Shown: positions 20,064 to 30,157, numbered from the stretch's first letter. The stretch: DNA of 35,281 nucleotides from Mycobacterium sp. (GCA_025965975.1 JAOPVX010000258.1:1-35281); one strand, 5' to 3'. Made by a program: numbers and translations. The notes: generated from the sequence alone by a model not told the origin.

Positions 20064-21506
20064 GTGGCCGATTCAGCTGCTGATGCCGGACTGCTTGCCG
20101 GTGCGCAAGTTGCGCTGAACCGTCACACCGATGTGCTGCGCGACCTCGGCCGGGTGTTCGCTGACGCGGGCCACGAGTTGTACCTCGTCGGCGGCAGCGT
20201 GCGCGACGCGCTGCTGGGCCGCCTGGGCAATGACCTGGACTTCACCACTGACGCACGGCCCGAGCAGATGCAACGGTTGCTACGGTCGTGGGCCGACGCG
20301 TTGTGGGACACCGGCATCGAATTCGGCACGGTCGGGGTCGGTAAGGACGGCCACCGCTTGGAGATCACCACCTTCCGCGCCGATACCTACGATCAGGTTT
20401 CGCGCAATCCGCAGGTGCGTTTCGGCGAACGGCTCGACGATGATCTGGTGCGCCGCGACTTCACCGTCAACGCGATGGCGGTGCGCATCACGCCGGACGG
20501 TCCTGGCGAATTCCTTGATCCCCTAGCCGGTTTGGCGGCGCTGCACGCCAAGGTTCTGGACACGCCGTCATCACCGGAGGTGTCGTTCGGCGACGATCCG
20601 CTGCGGATGTTGCGTGCGGCGCGGTTCGTCTCGCAGCTCGAGTTCACCGTCGCCCCCCGAGTGCTCCCGGCGTTGGCGGAGATGGCGGCGCAACTGGGCC
20701 GCATCACGGTGGAGCGGGTGGCCGCCGAACTGGACAAGATGCTGTTGGGCGCAGACCCGGTCGCGGGCATCGACCTGATGGTGCAGAGCGGCCTTGGCGA
20801 TGTGGTGCTGCCAGAGGTCGGCGCGATGCGGATGGCCATCGACGAACACCATCAGCACAAGGACGTCTACTGGCATTCGCTGACGGTGCTGCGCCAGGCC
20901 ATCGAGCTCGAGGGCGATGGGCCCGATCTGGTGCTGCGGTGGGCGGCGCTGCTGCATGACATCGGCAAGCCGGCCACCCGCAAGCACGAGTCCGACGGCG
21001 GGGTGAGCTTTCACCACCACGAGGTCGTCGGCGCGAAGATGGTCCGAAAGCGAATGCGGGCGCTGCGCTACTCCAACCAGATGATCGACGACGTGTCGCA
21101 GCTGGTGTACCTCCATCTGCGGTTCCACGGGTACGGCGACGGCAGCTGGACCGATTCGGCGGTGCGCCGCTACGTCACCGACGCCGGGCCGTTGTTGCCG
21201 AAGCTGCACAAGCTGGTGCGCGCCGATTGCACAACCCGCAACAAGCGCCGCGCGGCCCGGCTGCAGGCCAACTACGACGACCTGGAGCAACGAATCGCCG
21301 AGCTGGCCGAGAAAGAAGACCTCGCACGGGTGCGTCCGGATCTGGACGGCAACGAGATCATGCAGATCCTCGGCATCCCCGCAGGACCCGAAGTGGGCGA
21401 GGCGTGGCGGTATCTGAAGGAGCTGCGGCTGGACCGCGGGCCGCTGAGCCGCGACGAGGCCGTCGACGAGCTGACGAAGTGGTGGAACATCCGCAGGAAC
21501 CGGTGA
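20064..21506 (+). CDS. pcnA: CCA tRNA nucleotidyltransferase
   Basis: Class II nucleotidyltransferase that builds or repairs the 3' CCA end of tRNAs (annotated pcnA in M. tuberculosis, Rv3907c). 480 residues, GTG start. The active site is at the N-terminus: LYLVGGSVRDALLGRLGNDLDFTTDA with the DxD metal ligands; then GVGKDGHRLEITTFR, RRDFTVNAMAV and the flexible-loop and neck helices with DPLRMLRAARFVSQL. The second half carries an HD domain (LLHDIGKPATRKHE, His298-Asp299), typical of this subclass. It ends convergently with the DinB-like gene after 122 bases in which I see no clear terminator. Confidence 0.94.
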   Translation: MADSAADAGLLAGAQVALNRHTDVLRDLGRVFADAGHELYLVGGSVRDALLGRLGNDLDFTTDARPEQMQRLLRSWADALWDTGIEFGTVGVGKDGHRLEITTFRADTYDQVSRNPQVRFGERLDDDLVRRDFTVNAMAVRITPDGPGEFLDPLAGLAALHAKVLDTPSSPEVSFGDDPLRMLRAARFVSQLEFTVAPRVLPALAEMAAQLGRITVERVAAELDKMLLGADPVAGIDLMVQSGLGDVVLPEVGAMRMAIDEHHQHKDVYWHSLTVLRQAIELEGDGPDLVLRWAALLHDIGKPATRKHESDGGVSFHHHEVVGAKMVRKRMRALRYSNQMIDDVSQLVYLHLRFHGYGDGSWTDSAVRRYVTDAGPLLPKLHKLVRADCTTRNKRRAARLQANYDDLEQRIAELAEKEDLARVRPDLDGNEIMQILGIPAGPEVGEAWRYLKELRLDRGPLSRDEAVDELTKWWNIRRNR

Positions 21507-21628
21507 AACGCACCGGCTCGGCGACCATGTGGACCGCCGATCCCAGCACCGACGTGGGCGGCGACGGGTCGCTGCAGGGCGATAGACCCGGATTCAACGC
21601 CGCTAACCGAGCCGTAGCGCCGAGCGGG

Positions 21629-22405
21629 CTACTCGCGACCAGGCCCCGGCGGCCCCGCGAAGGCCTGCGCGATCTGCAACCACTTCTCGGCGTCGTCACC
21701 GACGACGTGGACGTCCAAGGCCGCCCGTGGCCGCCGCTGGGTGACCAGCATGCAGAAGTCCTCCGCCGACCCAGTGACGCGCTGTGCGGCGTCGTCGGGG
21801 CCCCACGTCCACGTCGAGCCGTCGGGCGCACCCAGCTCGACGCGGAACGGCACAGCGGGGGGAGTGAGTCGGTGCAGAACGAACGCAAAGTCACGGGTGC
21901 GCACGCCGATGTGTGCGATCGATCGCAGCCGCGCCGTCGCGTGACGCTTCACCCCGAGTGTGTCGGCGACGTCAAGGCCGTGCGCCCAGGTTTCCATCAG
22001 GCGAGCGGTGGCCATCGACGCGGCGCTCATCGGCGGGCCGAACCATGGCAGTTTGCGGCCGTCGGCGACCACCAGCAGCTCGTCGTGCAGCCGAGCCCGG
22101 GTCTGGCGCCAGTCGGCAAGCAGACGTTCGGGCGGCAGCACAGCCAGCTCCTCGGCAGCCGCGTCCACGAAGCCCTTCGGATCCTTGGCGGCCTCCGCCA
22201 GCGCCGCCGCGAAGCCGGCCTCGTCTGTCACCGCGGTCAACGCGACGCGATCCGTCCACATCAGGTGCGCGATCTGATGGGCGATCGTCCACCCGGGGGC
22301 CGGCGTTGCTTCGGCCCACACGGCGGCGGGCAGGTCGGCGACCGTGGCGTCGAGGTCATCGCTTTCCGCGCGTAGATCGGCCACCACCGGCCCCGCTGTC
22401 GACAT
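21629..22405 (-). CDS. DinB-like maleylpyruvate isomerase family protein (TIGR03084 / Rv0036c type)
   Basis: Member of the DinB/YfiT four-helix superfamily, many of which are metal- and mycothiol-dependent; its substrate is unknown. 258 residues from ATG 22405 ([20 protein letters not shown]). The conserved helix [20 protein letters not shown] supplies one metal histidine. The second conserved region is [15 protein letters not shown], and the C-terminal part has [20 protein letters not shown] and a SCP2-like strand set ending [18 protein letters not shown]. It lies ten bases downstream of the MFS gene; a TAGGGT hexamer overlapping that gene's stop codon could give it its own leaderless promoter. 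Confidence 0.86.
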   Translation of the reverse strand: MSTAGPVVADLRAESDDLDATVADLPAAVWAEATPAPGWTIAHQIAHLMWTDRVALTAVTDEAGFAAALAEAAKDPKGFVDAAAEELAVLPPERLLADWRQTRARLHDELLVVADGRKLPWFGPPMSAASMATARLMETWAHGLDVADTLGVKRHATARLRSIAHIGVRTRDFAFVLHRLTPPAVPFRVELGAPDGSTWTWGPDDAAQRVTGSAEDFCMLVTQRRPRAALDVHVVGDDAEKWLQIAQAFAGPPGPGRE

Positions 22406-22412
22406 GCCGGCC

Positions 22413-22418
22413 ACCCTA
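22413..22418 (-). promoter_or_regulatory. -10 element overlapping the MFS stop codon
   Basis: TAGGGT on the minus strand: its TAG is the stop codon of the MFS gene (22416-22418), and seven bases separate it from the ATG of the DinB-like gene. AGGGTGG could equally act as a ribosome binding site for that ATG, so the reading is ambiguous. Confidence 0.35.
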
Positions 22419-23699
22419 GCCGGATGGCTTCGCGCGACGGCCGACGCTGGCGTGCACCGCCAGCCCGGCCAGGTACACCGCCACCCCGGCAAGGGCTAGC
22501 GCGGGCTCGTAGCCGTCGGGCGGAATCACCGTCGCCGCCAACGCGATCGCAATGATGAACGACATCCAGAACAGCGAGTCCTGGACCGTGAACACGTGCC
22601 CGCGCAGGGCGTCGTCGACGTCGATCTGCATTGCGGTGTCTGCGGACAGCTTCACCACCTGTCCTGCCGCACCGAGCAGCAACCCGCACAGCACCATCAC
22701 AGGCAGCCGTAAGCCCGAGCCGCACAGTTGGACAACCGCAGCGAAGGCCAGCGCGCCGTTCGGCGCGGCGTATCGGCCCCACCGACGGACGATGCTTGGT
22801 GTCACCGCGGTGGCGAGGAACGATCCCAGACCCGTTGCGGCGACGAACAGCACCGCGGTGCCAAGCCCGGCGACGTCCTGGGTGTCGGTGTGCCGCACCA
22901 TCACCAACACCAGCAGCGTGTTGATGCCGAACACCATCCGATGGGCGGCCAGCCCCGACAGTGTGGCCGCGACGGTCGGCACGGACAACACCGTTCGCGC
23001 GCCGTGCAGCCAACCGGTGGCCACCGCATAGGCGACCGAACCGTGAATCGCTCGCACGCTTTCCTGGGGGCCGAGAACGTGTGGACGGAAGCGCACCGAC
23101 AGCAGCAGCGCGACCGCGACGGGAAGGGTGACGATGAAAATGATTGCGGCGGCCCCGGTATCGCCTGCGCCGAACGCCCAGCGCGGCAGCAGCATGAAGT
23201 TGGCGCCGAGGAACGCCGACGCGGCGCCGGTAGCCGTGGCCACCGAGTTCATCGTGACTACCCGCTCACGGGGCACCACATCCGGCAGCGCCGCCGAAAG
23301 ACCCGAGGAGACAAATCGGGTGAAACCGTTGACGATCAACGCGCCGAACAGGATCGGCAGATCGCTGGTACCGGCGGCCAGCAGGGCGGCGACACCAAAA
23401 ACCAGCAGCAACCTGCCCAGGTTGGCCGCGATGAGCACCAGCCGCCGGTCCCACCGGTCAAGCAGCGCACCCGCGAACGGGCCGAGCACCGAATACGGAA
23501 GGAACAGCACGGCGAATTCGCCCGCGATCGCCAACGGCTCGGCGGCCCTGTCCGGGTTGAACAGGATGGCGCCCGCCAGGCCGGCCTGGAACAGGCCGTC
23601 ACCGAATTGGCTGACCGAGCGCAGTTCGAGCAGTCGCCAAAACTCAGGCAGCGCACGCACCGAACGCCAGACGGCGAGGGGTGCGCTGGTGTTGGCCAC
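22416..23699 (-). CDS. MFS transporter (Rv0037c-like)
   Basis: Major-facilitator-type integral membrane protein of the enterobactin-exporter-like group; substrate unknown. 427 residues with about 12 hydrophobic segments. After the start [20 protein letters not shown], landmarks are [38 protein letters not shown] (the MFS loop 2-3 motif) and [23 protein letters not shown] 23699 is chosen because the protein then aligns with the M. tuberculosis homologue; an in-frame GTG at 23708 is the nearest alternative, and longer extensions lack hydrophobic or conserved character. Divergent from yqgE; an inverted repeat GTACTG/CAGTAC (23723-23754) lies in the shared upstream region. Confidence 0.9.
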   Translation of the reverse strand: MANTSAPLAVWRSVRALPEFWRLLELRSVSQFGDGLFQAGLAGAILFNPDRAAEPLAIAGEFAVLFLPYSVLGPFAGALLDRWDRRLVLIAANLGRLLLVFGVAALLAAGTSDLPILFGALIVNGFTRFVSSGLSAALPDVVPRERVVTMNSVATATGAASAFLGANFMLLPRWAFGAGDTGAAAIIFIVTLPVAVALLLSVRFRPHVLGPQESVRAIHGSVAYAVATGWLHGARTVLSVPTVAATLSGLAAHRMVFGINTLLVLVMVRHTDTQDVAGLGTAVLFVAATGLGSFLATAVTPSIVRRWGRYAAPNGALAFAAVVQLCGSGLRLPVMVLCGLLLGAAGQVVKLSADTAMQIDVDDALRGHVFTVQDSLFWMSFIIAIALAATVIPPDGYEPALALAGVAVYLAGLAVHASVGRRAKPSG

Positions 23700-23817
23700 G
23701 AAAATCACATCCTGGTTGAGGAGTACTGCAGATCGGCAACCCGACTCACAGTACAAATATCCCGGCGGGCCGCGCTTGTTCGCCACGACGACCCGTTGCC
23801 GGTGCCATGATGGTGAG

Positions 23818-24423
23818 GTGGCGCACTCAGAGGACCCGGAGGATTTCATCGCTCCTGCGACCCACCGGGTGCGCGCTGGGACGCTGTTGCTCGCCAACAC
23901 CGATCTGCTGGAGCCGACGTTTCGGCGCAGCGTCATCTACGTCGTCGAGCATAACGACGGCGGAACGCTCGGGGTGGTGCTGAACCGGCCAAGTGAGACC
24001 GCGGTGTACAACGTGTTGCCGCAGTGGGCCAAGCTGGCCACCAAGCCCAAGACGATGTTCATCGGCGGGCCTGTCAAGCGTGACGCCGCGCTGTGCCTGG
24101 CGACGGTGCGCGTCGGCCTCGAGGCGAACGGGGTGCCGGGGCTGCGGCATGTGCAGGGCCGGATGGTGATGGTCGACCTCGACGCCGATCCGGACGCGAT
24201 CGCTCCGATGGTCGAGGGGGTGCGGATCTTCGCGGGCTACTCGGGCTGGACCATCGGCCAGCTCGAGGGCGAGATCGAGCGTGATGACTGGATTGTGCTG
24301 TCCGCGTTGCCATCCGATGTTCTGGTCGAGCCAAGGGTCGATCTGTGGTCGAGGGTGCTGCGCCGCCAGCCGCTGCCGCTGTCGCTGCTGGCCAGTCACC
24401 CGATCGACATCAGCCGCAACTAA
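23818..24423 (+). CDS. YqgE/AlgH family protein (DUF179)
   Basis: A conserved protein of unknown biochemical role (Rv0038-like). 201 residues from GTG 23818 ([20 protein letters not shown]). Family motifs are all present: [74 protein letters not shown] and [13 protein letters not shown]. An open frame extends far upstream but reads as the antisense of the MFS gene. CATGAT, six bases before the GTG, might serve as the -10 of a leaderless transcript (weak). Its TAA overlaps the TAG of the convergent symporter pseudogene. Confidence 0.92.
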   Translation: MAHSEDPEDFIAPATHRVRAGTLLLANTDLLEPTFRRSVIYVVEHNDGGTLGVVLNRPSETAVYNVLPQWAKLATKPKTMFIGGPVKRDAALCLATVRVGLEANGVPGLRHVQGRMVMVDLDADPDAIAPMVEGVRIFAGYSGWTIGQLEGEIERDDWIVLSALPSDVLVEPRVDLWSRVLRRQPLPLSLLASHPIDISRN

Positions 24424-24990
24424 TTCGCAGGCACCGTCCGCGACATTCGGCTCGCGACGATTGCGCAGACGAACAGCTGGATCTGGTGAAAGATCATCAG
24501 CGGCAACATGATCAGGCCCACTGCCCCGGTGCCGAAGAACACCAACGCCATCGGTAGGCCGCAGGCCAGGCTCTTCGTGGTGCCGCAGAACAGCATCATT
24601 GCGGCGTCGGCACGATTCAGCCGGGCGAGCCCTGACAGGCCGATGGTGACGGAAAGCATGATCGCTAGCAGCCGCGGTCGAAGGCCTTCATCACCAACAA
24701 ACGCCGCCAACCACGGCCGCAGCAGTCGACCGGCGACGAACGGCCAGCACCAGCAGATGTAGCCGCCAGAGCCGCAGCCCGTGCAGTGCCTAGGTCGGTG
24801 ACAGCCGCACTCCGTAGAGCAAGAACAGCAGCGCGATGGCGATCTTGGTGGCCACCGACAGCACGTCGGCGAATGTGGCGCCGGCCGGGAACACCGCGGC
24901 AGGCGCGACGACCGTGAACAGCGCCAGCAGGAAGGTGTCAACTGGGGCCCCGGCTAGCGAGGGGAGGACCCGTGGCAGCCGCTGCAGCAC
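24420..24990 (-). pseudogene. Broken bile acid:sodium symporter-like (SBF family) gene
   Basis: A ten-helix transporter gene reduced to fragments. The GTG at 24990 starts LQRLPRVLPSLAGAPVDTFL, continuing VATKIAIALLFLLYGVRLSPT; a TAG (24790-24792) follows where the next codon would be Glu. The same frame then resumes ALHGLRLWRLHLLVLA. A deletion of roughly 120 residues with a frame change joins this to PFVAGRLLRPWLAAF, and a second shortening precedes NRADAAMMLFCGTTKSLACG through the C-terminal FHQIQLFVCAIVASR. Nonsense codon plus deletions mean no transporter can be made. It starts five bases after the small membrane-protein gene, so it was once its operon partner. Identification rests on recalled family sequences. 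Confidence 0.8.
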
Positions 24991-24995
24991 GAGGC

Positions 24996-25370
24996 TCAGC
25001 TACAGGACAACGTGCACGTTGCGCAGGCACCGCCACAGCCGACCGGGGCCTCGCGTCGCGCTCCGGTGCTCTGCGCGGCTGACGCCGCGACGGCCTTGGC
25101 GCTCTGCCAGCATCCGGCCGCGACGGTGCTCACCGCCCCGATCACACACACCACCATGACCACGAAGCCCGTCTGCGGGCGCGCCGACAGCGCCACCACT
25201 CCGCCGGCGGTCAGCATCACCGCCGCGGCGAGTTGGGTCGGGGCCACAGCACGCAGAACCTGTCGGACCGGATCGGTGGCGCTCGGGCGCGTCAGCAGCC
25301 ATAGGCCGACACCGGCGGTCGCGGCGGCGGCGCACAGGCAGAGCACCGCGGCGATCAGCATGCGCCACAC
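24996..25370 (-). CDS. Small conserved membrane protein (Rv0039c-like)
   Basis: 124 residues, function unknown. Start GTG 25370 (MWRMLIAAVLCLCAAAATAG); an in-frame ATG three codons later is possible. Three hydrophobic segments are visible: about 4-27, 46-62 (PTQLAAAVMLTAGGVVALSA) and 68-86 (TGFVVMVVCVIGAVSTVAAG). The C-terminus is short and cysteine-rich (GCGGACATCTLSCS, four Cys), which may bind metal or form disulfides. It resembles the M. tuberculosis Rv0039c membrane protein and precedes the dead symporter gene by five bases. Confidence 0.8.
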   Translation of the reverse strand: MWRMLIAAVLCLCAAAATAGVGLWLLTRPSATDPVRQVLRAVAPTQLAAAVMLTAGGVVALSARPQTGFVVMVVCVIGAVSTVAAGCWQSAKAVAASAAQSTGARREAPVGCGGACATCTLSCS

Positions 25371-25404
25371 AATACGAGCCTCGCGCGCGGACCGCCGAAT
25401 GGCC

Positions 25405-25436
25405 GTCCCCCGGGCGCCAGGCGTCGCCCGGGGGAC
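25405..25436 (-). terminator. Strong hairpin after mtc28
   Basis: A perfect 12-base-pair stem GTCCCCCGGGCG (25405-25416) / CGCCCGGGGGAC (25425-25436) with an eight-base loop, starting six bases past the mtc28 stop. There is no T-run, as in many mycobacterial terminators. Confidence 0.7.
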
Positions 25437-25441
25437 GACGT

Positions 25442-26359
25442 TTACCCCGGTAGGCCCAGAAGTTGCGGCATCGCAGGCTGGGCCCCCAGCTCGCGAGGGG
25501 ACTGGGGCAGGCCCGGCGCCGGGGGTGGCGGCGCAGGGGTCGGCGCCCCTGGGACATTCACCTTGAAGCCGTTGACGATCGCGTCGGTGGCGCCGGCCGC
25601 CGCGACCACTTGGTCGATGCTGGTGGTCACCGAAAGCGACACCAGGTACTTATCCGGGCCGACGGCGGCGATGATGTGGCGCCGCGACGTGTTCAGCGTC
25701 ATCGAGTTCTCGCGGTAGGTGCCCTCGATGACCGACGACGGCATGCCGCCGTAATCGGCCAGTGAGGCGCCGGTGGCGCGCCATGCCGCGAGCTGCTGGC
25801 TGTCGATGAAGCCGTGGCTGATGGCCTCCTTCGGGTCGAAGTCACCGATCAGCTTGTAGACCACGACCTGCGCGTTTGACGAGTACAGGCCGTTGCCGCC
25901 CACCCGGTCGGCGACCACCGCGTACGCGTCGGGAACATTCGGGTCGGGCACCTGCGACCAGCCCTGCGGCATCGGCAGCACGATGTTGAGCGCCTTGAAG
26001 TCGCGGCTGTTCTGTGGCTCGAGCCGCACGCCCTTCGCCTTGAAGAAGTCGGCCAGCGTGCCCGAGCCCGCCGGGGCGATCGTTACCGGCGCCGGGGCGG
26101 GGACGGCCGGCATCGAGATCCCAAGCGGCGCCCCGCCGGTGGCGGGCGTCACAGCGGGTAGTGCGGCGGCCTGGGGCACGGTCACGGCGGCGTTTGGCGT
26201 CACCGGCACGGCCGGTGTGACGGAGGCGGGCGCGGGCACCGGCGGTTGCGGGTACACCGGCTCGGCCGAGGCGGTGGCACCGGCGAAGCCGACGACGGCG
26301 GCCACACCTGCGGCCACGCCACCTGACAGAACCAGCCAGCGGCGGGCGATCTCGTTCAT
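25442..26359 (-). CDS. mtc28: Secreted proline-rich antigen Mtc28 (LpqN family)
   Basis: Exported protein homologous to the 28-kDa proline-rich T-cell antigen of M. tuberculosis (Rv0040c); cellular role unknown. 305 residues. The signal peptide MNEIARRWLVLSGGVAAGVA...GATASA has a probable cleavage before EPVYPQ, with no lipobox cysteine. A Pro/Ala/Val-rich stretch runs to about 110. The LpqN-type domain follows: KGVRLEPQNSRDFKALNIVL, PMPQGWSQVPDPNVPDAYAV, GDFDPKEAISHGFIDSQQL and IEGTYRENSMTLNTSRRHII. A second Pro-rich tail ends the protein. AAGGGAACG precedes the ATG. Divergent from leuS and followed by a strong hairpin. Confidence 0.92.
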   Translation of the reverse strand: MNEIARRWLVLSGGVAAGVAAVVGFAGATASAEPVYPQPPVPAPASVTPAVPVTPNAAVTVPQAAALPAVTPATGGAPLGISMPAVPAPAPVTIAPAGSGTLADFFKAKGVRLEPQNSRDFKALNIVLPMPQGWSQVPDPNVPDAYAVVADRVGGNGLYSSNAQVVVYKLIGDFDPKEAISHGFIDSQQLAAWRATGASLADYGGMPSSVIEGTYRENSMTLNTSRRHIIAAVGPDKYLVSLSVTTSIDQVVAAAGATDAIVNGFKVNVPGAPTPAPPPPAPGLPQSPRELGAQPAMPQLLGLPG

Positions 26360-26560
26360 TGACGTCGTTCCCTTCCGGGTGGAACAGGGTTCGTCTTACC
26401 CCTGGTCAGGCGCCGACTGTATCCAGAGGCAAGTGTTAGCCACCAGGGCTGGAATCGACCTGGAACCAACCTCTGACCTGTCCGCAACGGAACCGATACC
26501 AAGCCGTGGCCGGCGTGGGGGCACCACCCGCTCGCGGGGGACCGGCCATGTGCGTGCTTA

Positions 26561-26566
26561 TACCCT
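26561..26566 (+). promoter_or_regulatory. -10 element, leaderless leuS
   Basis: TACCCT is followed by six bases and then the GTG of leuS, so the transcript would begin at the start codon. No Shine-Dalgarno sequence is present, which supports leaderless translation. A -35 is not clear. Confidence 0.55.
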
Positions 26567-26572
26567 GTTCAC

Positions 26573-29443
26573 GTGACAGAATCGCCGACCGCTTCCTCCG
26601 CGGCGGCCACCGAGGCCGATGCCGACACCCCGCAGCACCGCTACACCGCGGAGCTGGCAGGGCAAATCGAGCGCGCGTGGCAGCAGACCTGGGCGCAGTC
26701 GGGGACCTTCAACGTGCCCAACCCGGTGGGCTCGCTGGCGCCGCCGGATGGTTCGCCGGTGCCCGCCGACAAGATGTTCGTACAGGACATGTTCCCCTAC
26801 CCGTCGGGTGAGGGGCTGCACGTCGGGCACCCGCTCGGCTACATCGCGACCGACGTCTATGCCCGCTACTACCGGATGACGGGCCGCAATGTGTTGCACG
26901 CGTTGGGCTTCGATTCGTTCGGCCTGCCCGCCGAGCAGTACGCGATCCAGACCGGGACGCATCCGCGTATCCGCACCGAGGCCAATATCGTCAACTTCCG
27001 TCGCCAGCTGGGCAGGCTTGGGTTCGGGCACGACGCCCGCCGCAGCTTCTCCACCACCGACGCCGACTACTACAAGTGGACGCAGTGGATCTTCCTGCAG
27101 ATCTACAACGCGTGGTTCGACCCTGGCGTGAACAAGGCGCGGGCCATCGCCGAGTTGGTTGCTGAGTTCGAGTCGGGTACAAAAACTCTCGACGATGGCC
27201 GAACGTGGTCGGAGTTGTCGGCCGGTGAACGCGCCGATGTCGTCGACTCGTATCGGTTGGTGTACCGGGCCGACTCGATGGTCAACTGGTGTCCGGGGCT
27301 GGGCACGGTGCTGGCCAACGAGGAAGTCACGTCCGATGGCCGCAGCGAGCGTGGGAACTTCCCGGTGTTCCGGAAGCGGCTGCGGCAGTGGATGATGCGC
27401 ATCACCGCCTACTCCGATCGACTGCTGGACGATCTCGAAGTGCTGGATTGGCCCGAGAAGGTCAAGGCCATGCAGCGCAACTGGATCGGCCGGTCCACGG
27501 GCGCGTCTGTTCTCTTTCACACCGACGCAGGCGACATCGAGGTGTTCACGACTCGACCCGATACGTTGTTCGGCGCCACGTACCTGGTGCTGGCCCCAGA
27601 GCACGATCTGGTGGACAAGCTGACCGCCTCGCAGTGGCCGGCCGACGTCGACCCGCGGTGGACGTTCGGCGCAACGACACCCGGTGAAGCCGTCGCCTCG
27701 TATCGAGGCACCATCGCCGCCAAGTCGGACCTGGAGCGCCAGGAGAACAAGGCCAAGACCGGCGTGTTCCTCGGCGGCTATGCCACGAATCCCGCGAACG
27801 GCCAACAGATTCCGGTGTTCATTGCCGACTACGTGTTGATCGGCTACGGTACCGGCGCGATCATGGCGGTGCCCGGCGGCGATCAACGGGACTGGGACTT
27901 CGCCAACGAGTTCGGGCTGCCGATCACCGAAGTCGTTGCCGGCGGCGATATTTCGCAGGCTGCGTACAGCGGCGACGGCGAGATGGTGAACTCCGACTAC
28001 CTCAACGGGCTGAGCGTCGCCTCGGCGAAGGAGGCCATCACCGAACGGCTGGCCGCCGAGGGTCGCGCTCAGGCTCGTGTCGAATACAAGCTGCGCGACT
28101 GGCTCTTCGCCAGGCAGCGGTACTGGGGTGAGCCGTTCCCGATCGTGTACGACGCCGACGGCCGCGCGCACCCACTGCCCGAGTCGGCGCTGCCGGTTGA
28201 ACTGCCCGACATTCCCGACTACGCGGCGGTGCAGTTCGACCCGGACGACGCGGATAGCGAGCCGTCACCGCCGCTGGGCAAGGCGACCGAGTGGGTACAC
28301 GTCGAAATGGATCTTGGGGACGGCTTGCGGCCCTACACCCGCGACACCAACGTTATGCCGCAGTGGGCGGGCAGCTCCTGGTACGAGCTGCGCTACACCG
28401 ACCCGTACAACAAAGAAGAGTTGTGCGCCAAGGAAAACGAGGCCTACTGGATGGGCCCGCGGCCGGCCGAGCATGGACCCAAGGATCCTGGCGGTGTCGA
28501 CCTCTACGTCGGCGGCGTGGAACACGCCGTGCTACACCTGCTGTATGCGCGGTTCTGGCACAAGGTGCTCTACGACCTCGGCCACGTCAGCTCGCGTGAG
28601 CCGTATCGCCGGCTGGTGAACCAGGGCTACATCCAAGCGTTCGCCTACACCGACGCCCGCGGCGCCTATGTGCCGGCCGCCGAGGTCGTCGAGCGCGGCG
28701 GCAGGTTCAGTTGGGCCGGGCCCGACGGTGAGATCGACGTCTTTCAGGAGTTCGGGAAGATCGGCAAGAGCCTGAAGAACTCGGTGTCACCAGACGAGAT
28801 CTGCGACAACTACGGCGCGGACACGCTGCGGGTCTACGAGATGTCGATGGGCCCGCTGGAGGCGTCGCGACCGTGGGCCACCAAGGACGTCGTCGGCGCG
28901 CACCGATTCCTGCAGCGAGTGTGGCGGCTGGTAGTCGACGAAGAAACAGGGGCGACCGGCGCGACCGACGATGCCGTGGACGAGCAAACCTTGCGCCTGC
29001 TGAACCGCACGATCGCCGGGGTATCAGATGACTACACGAACCTGCGCAACAACACCGCGGCGGCCAAGCTGATCGAGTACACCAACCACTTGACCAAGCA
29101 GGGCGTGACGGCGCGGGCGGCGCTGGAGCCGCTGGTGCTGATGGCCGCGCCGCTGGCCCCGCACCTGGCGGAGGAACTGTGGAAACGGCTGGGCCACGAC
29201 ACTTCGCTGGCGCACGGTCCGTTCCCGGTGGCCGACCCGCAATACCTGGTCGAGGACACGGTCGAGTATCCGGTGCAGGTCAACGGCAAGGTCCGGGGCC
29301 ACGTGACGGTAGCGGCGGACGCCGATGCCGACACACTGGAGGCCGCGGCGCTGGCCGACGAAAAGGTGCAGGCATTCCTCGACGGCGCCACGCCAAAGAA
29401 GGTGATCGTGGTCGCCGGCCGGCTGGTGAGTATCGTCGCGTAA
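26573..29443 (+). CDS. leuS: Leucyl-tRNA synthetase
   Basis: Class I aminoacyl-tRNA synthetase charging tRNA-Leu. 956 residues, normal for the family. HIGH motif is HVGH (83-86) in [19 protein letters not shown]; then [19 protein letters not shown]. The CP1 editing domain includes [20 protein letters not shown] and [20 protein letters not shown] with its conserved Asp. The KMSKS loop is KIGKS (729-733, [16 protein letters not shown]). The tRNA-binding helices and C-terminal domain ([13 protein letters not shown]) are complete. GTG 26573 has no ribosome binding site but a -10 hexamer at the correct distance for a leaderless message. Divergent from mtc28, convergent with the SDR gene. Confidence 0.97.
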   Translation: MTESPTASSAAATEADADTPQHRYTAELAGQIERAWQQTWAQSGTFNVPNPVGSLAPPDGSPVPADKMFVQDMFPYPSGEGLHVGHPLGYIATDVYARYYRMTGRNVLHALGFDSFGLPAEQYAIQTGTHPRIRTEANIVNFRRQLGRLGFGHDARRSFSTTDADYYKWTQWIFLQIYNAWFDPGVNKARAIAELVAEFESGTKTLDDGRTWSELSAGERADVVDSYRLVYRADSMVNWCPGLGTVLANEEVTSDGRSERGNFPVFRKRLRQWMMRITAYSDRLLDDLEVLDWPEKVKAMQRNWIGRSTGASVLFHTDAGDIEVFTTRPDTLFGATYLVLAPEHDLVDKLTASQWPADVDPRWTFGATTPGEAVASYRGTIAAKSDLERQENKAKTGVFLGGYATNPANGQQIPVFIADYVLIGYGTGAIMAVPGGDQRDWDFANEFGLPITEVVAGGDISQAAYSGDGEMVNSDYLNGLSVASAKEAITERLAAEGRAQARVEYKLRDWLFARQRYWGEPFPIVYDADGRAHPLPESALPVELPDIPDYAAVQFDPDDADSEPSPPLGKATEWVHVEMDLGDGLRPYTRDTNVMPQWAGSSWYELRYTDPYNKEELCAKENEAYWMGPRPAEHGPKDPGGVDLYVGGVEHAVLHLLYARFWHKVLYDLGHVSSREPYRRLVNQGYIQAFAYTDARGAYVPAAEVVERGGRFSWAGPDGEIDVFQEFGKIGKSLKNSVSPDEICDNYGADTLRVYEMSMGPLEASRPWATKDVVGAHRFLQRVWRLVVDEETGATGATDDAVDEQTLRLLNRTIAGVSDDYTNLRNNTAAAKLIEYTNHLTKQGVTARAALEPLVLMAAPLAPHLAEELWKRLGHDTSLAHGPFPVADPQYLVEDTVEYPVQVNGKVRGHVTVAADADADTLEAAALADEKVQAFLDGATPKKVIVVAGRLVSIVA

Positions 29444-29444
29444 C

Positions 29445-29493
29445 GATTTCGGCCTGATAACTGGCGCTGAACGCAGGAAATCACGCCGAAATC
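29445..29493. terminator. Inverted repeat between convergent leuS and SDR genes
   Basis: GATTTCGGC (29445-29453) and GCCGAAATC (29485-29493) are perfect complements separated by 31 bases; the second arm overlaps the SDR stop codon. Position between convergent genes suggests a bidirectional terminator, but the loop is long and there is no T-run. Confidence 0.35.
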
Positions 29494-30157
29494 ACCGGGG
29501 GCGCACGATGACCTCGTGGATGTGGGCGTCGCGCGGCGCATTCACCGCGTCAGCCACCACCTGCGCGACGGTCTCTGGCTGCAGGAACCGCGAGGGGTCG
29601 TAGTCGCGGCCTTCGTAGGCAATGAGACCTTCCTGCATCACCGTGGCGATCCGCCCTGGATGCACAGACGTCACCCGAAGCGACGGCTCGTCGTTGCGCA
29701 ACGAGTCCGCGAACCCGCGCAGCGCGAACTTGCTCGCCGAATAGGACGCCAGGCCGGGTGAGGCGTTGATGCCCGCTCCGGAGTTGATGAACACGACGTG
29801 ACCGCCGGCGGTGCGCATTGCGGGAAGCAGGGCGAGCGTGAGGGCAACCGCCCCAACGACATTGACGCCCATGGTGGCCCGCCACTCGTCGACCGATGCC
29901 TCGGCGACGCGTCCCGGGTAGGCCACGCCCGCGTTGTGGATCAGCACGTCGAGCTCGACGATCGGCTCGACGACCGTCGGTATGGCATCGGTATCGGCCA
30001 GATCGATCGGCCAGGTGGTGGCTCCGAATTCTTCCGCCAGCGCGTCGAGCCGGTCCGACGGCCGGCCCGCGAGGAACAGGGTGTGGGTTGGCGCCAGCGC
30101 GGTGGCGATGGCGGATCCGAGCCCGCCGGCCGCCCCGGTGATCATCGCGGTCGGCAT
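29492..30157 (-). CDS. Short-chain dehydrogenase/reductase
   Basis: Classical SDR using NAD(P)(H); substrate unknown. 221 residues, slightly short. The nucleotide-binding motif TGAAGGLG is at 7-14, NAG at 75-77, the catalytic Ser in FINSGAG at about 126, and YSASK at 139-143. VHPGRIATVM follows, as in many SDRs. An Arg after the first beta strand (AGRPSDRLDAL) suggests NADPH preference. The ATG (MPTAMITGAA) has TAGGGTGG just upstream, readable either as a ribosome binding site or as TAGGGT -10 for a leaderless transcript. Divergent from the glucosylglycerate hydrolase gene over about 50 bases. Confidence 0.9.
   Translation of the reverse strand: MPTAMITGAAGGLGSAIATALAPTHTLFLAGRPSDRLDALAEEFGATTWPIDLADTDAIPTVVEPIVELDVLIHNAGVAYPGRVAEASVDEWRATMGVNVVGAVALTLALLPAMRTAGGHVVFINSGAGINASPGLASYSASKFALRGFADSLRNDEPSLRVTSVHPGRIATVMQEGLIAYEGRDYDPSRFLQPETVAQVVADAVNAPRDAHIHEVIVRPR

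Noticed and set aside
26517-26550. T-box-like GGGTGGTGCCCCC (minus strand) near leuS
   Set aside because: Wrong strand for leuS, no specifier stem or terminator, and leuS looks leaderless, leaving no room for a T-box.
26558-28171. A 537-codon minus-strand open frame inside leuS
   Set aside because: Entirely antisense to LeuS catalytic and editing domains, with no recognisable domain.
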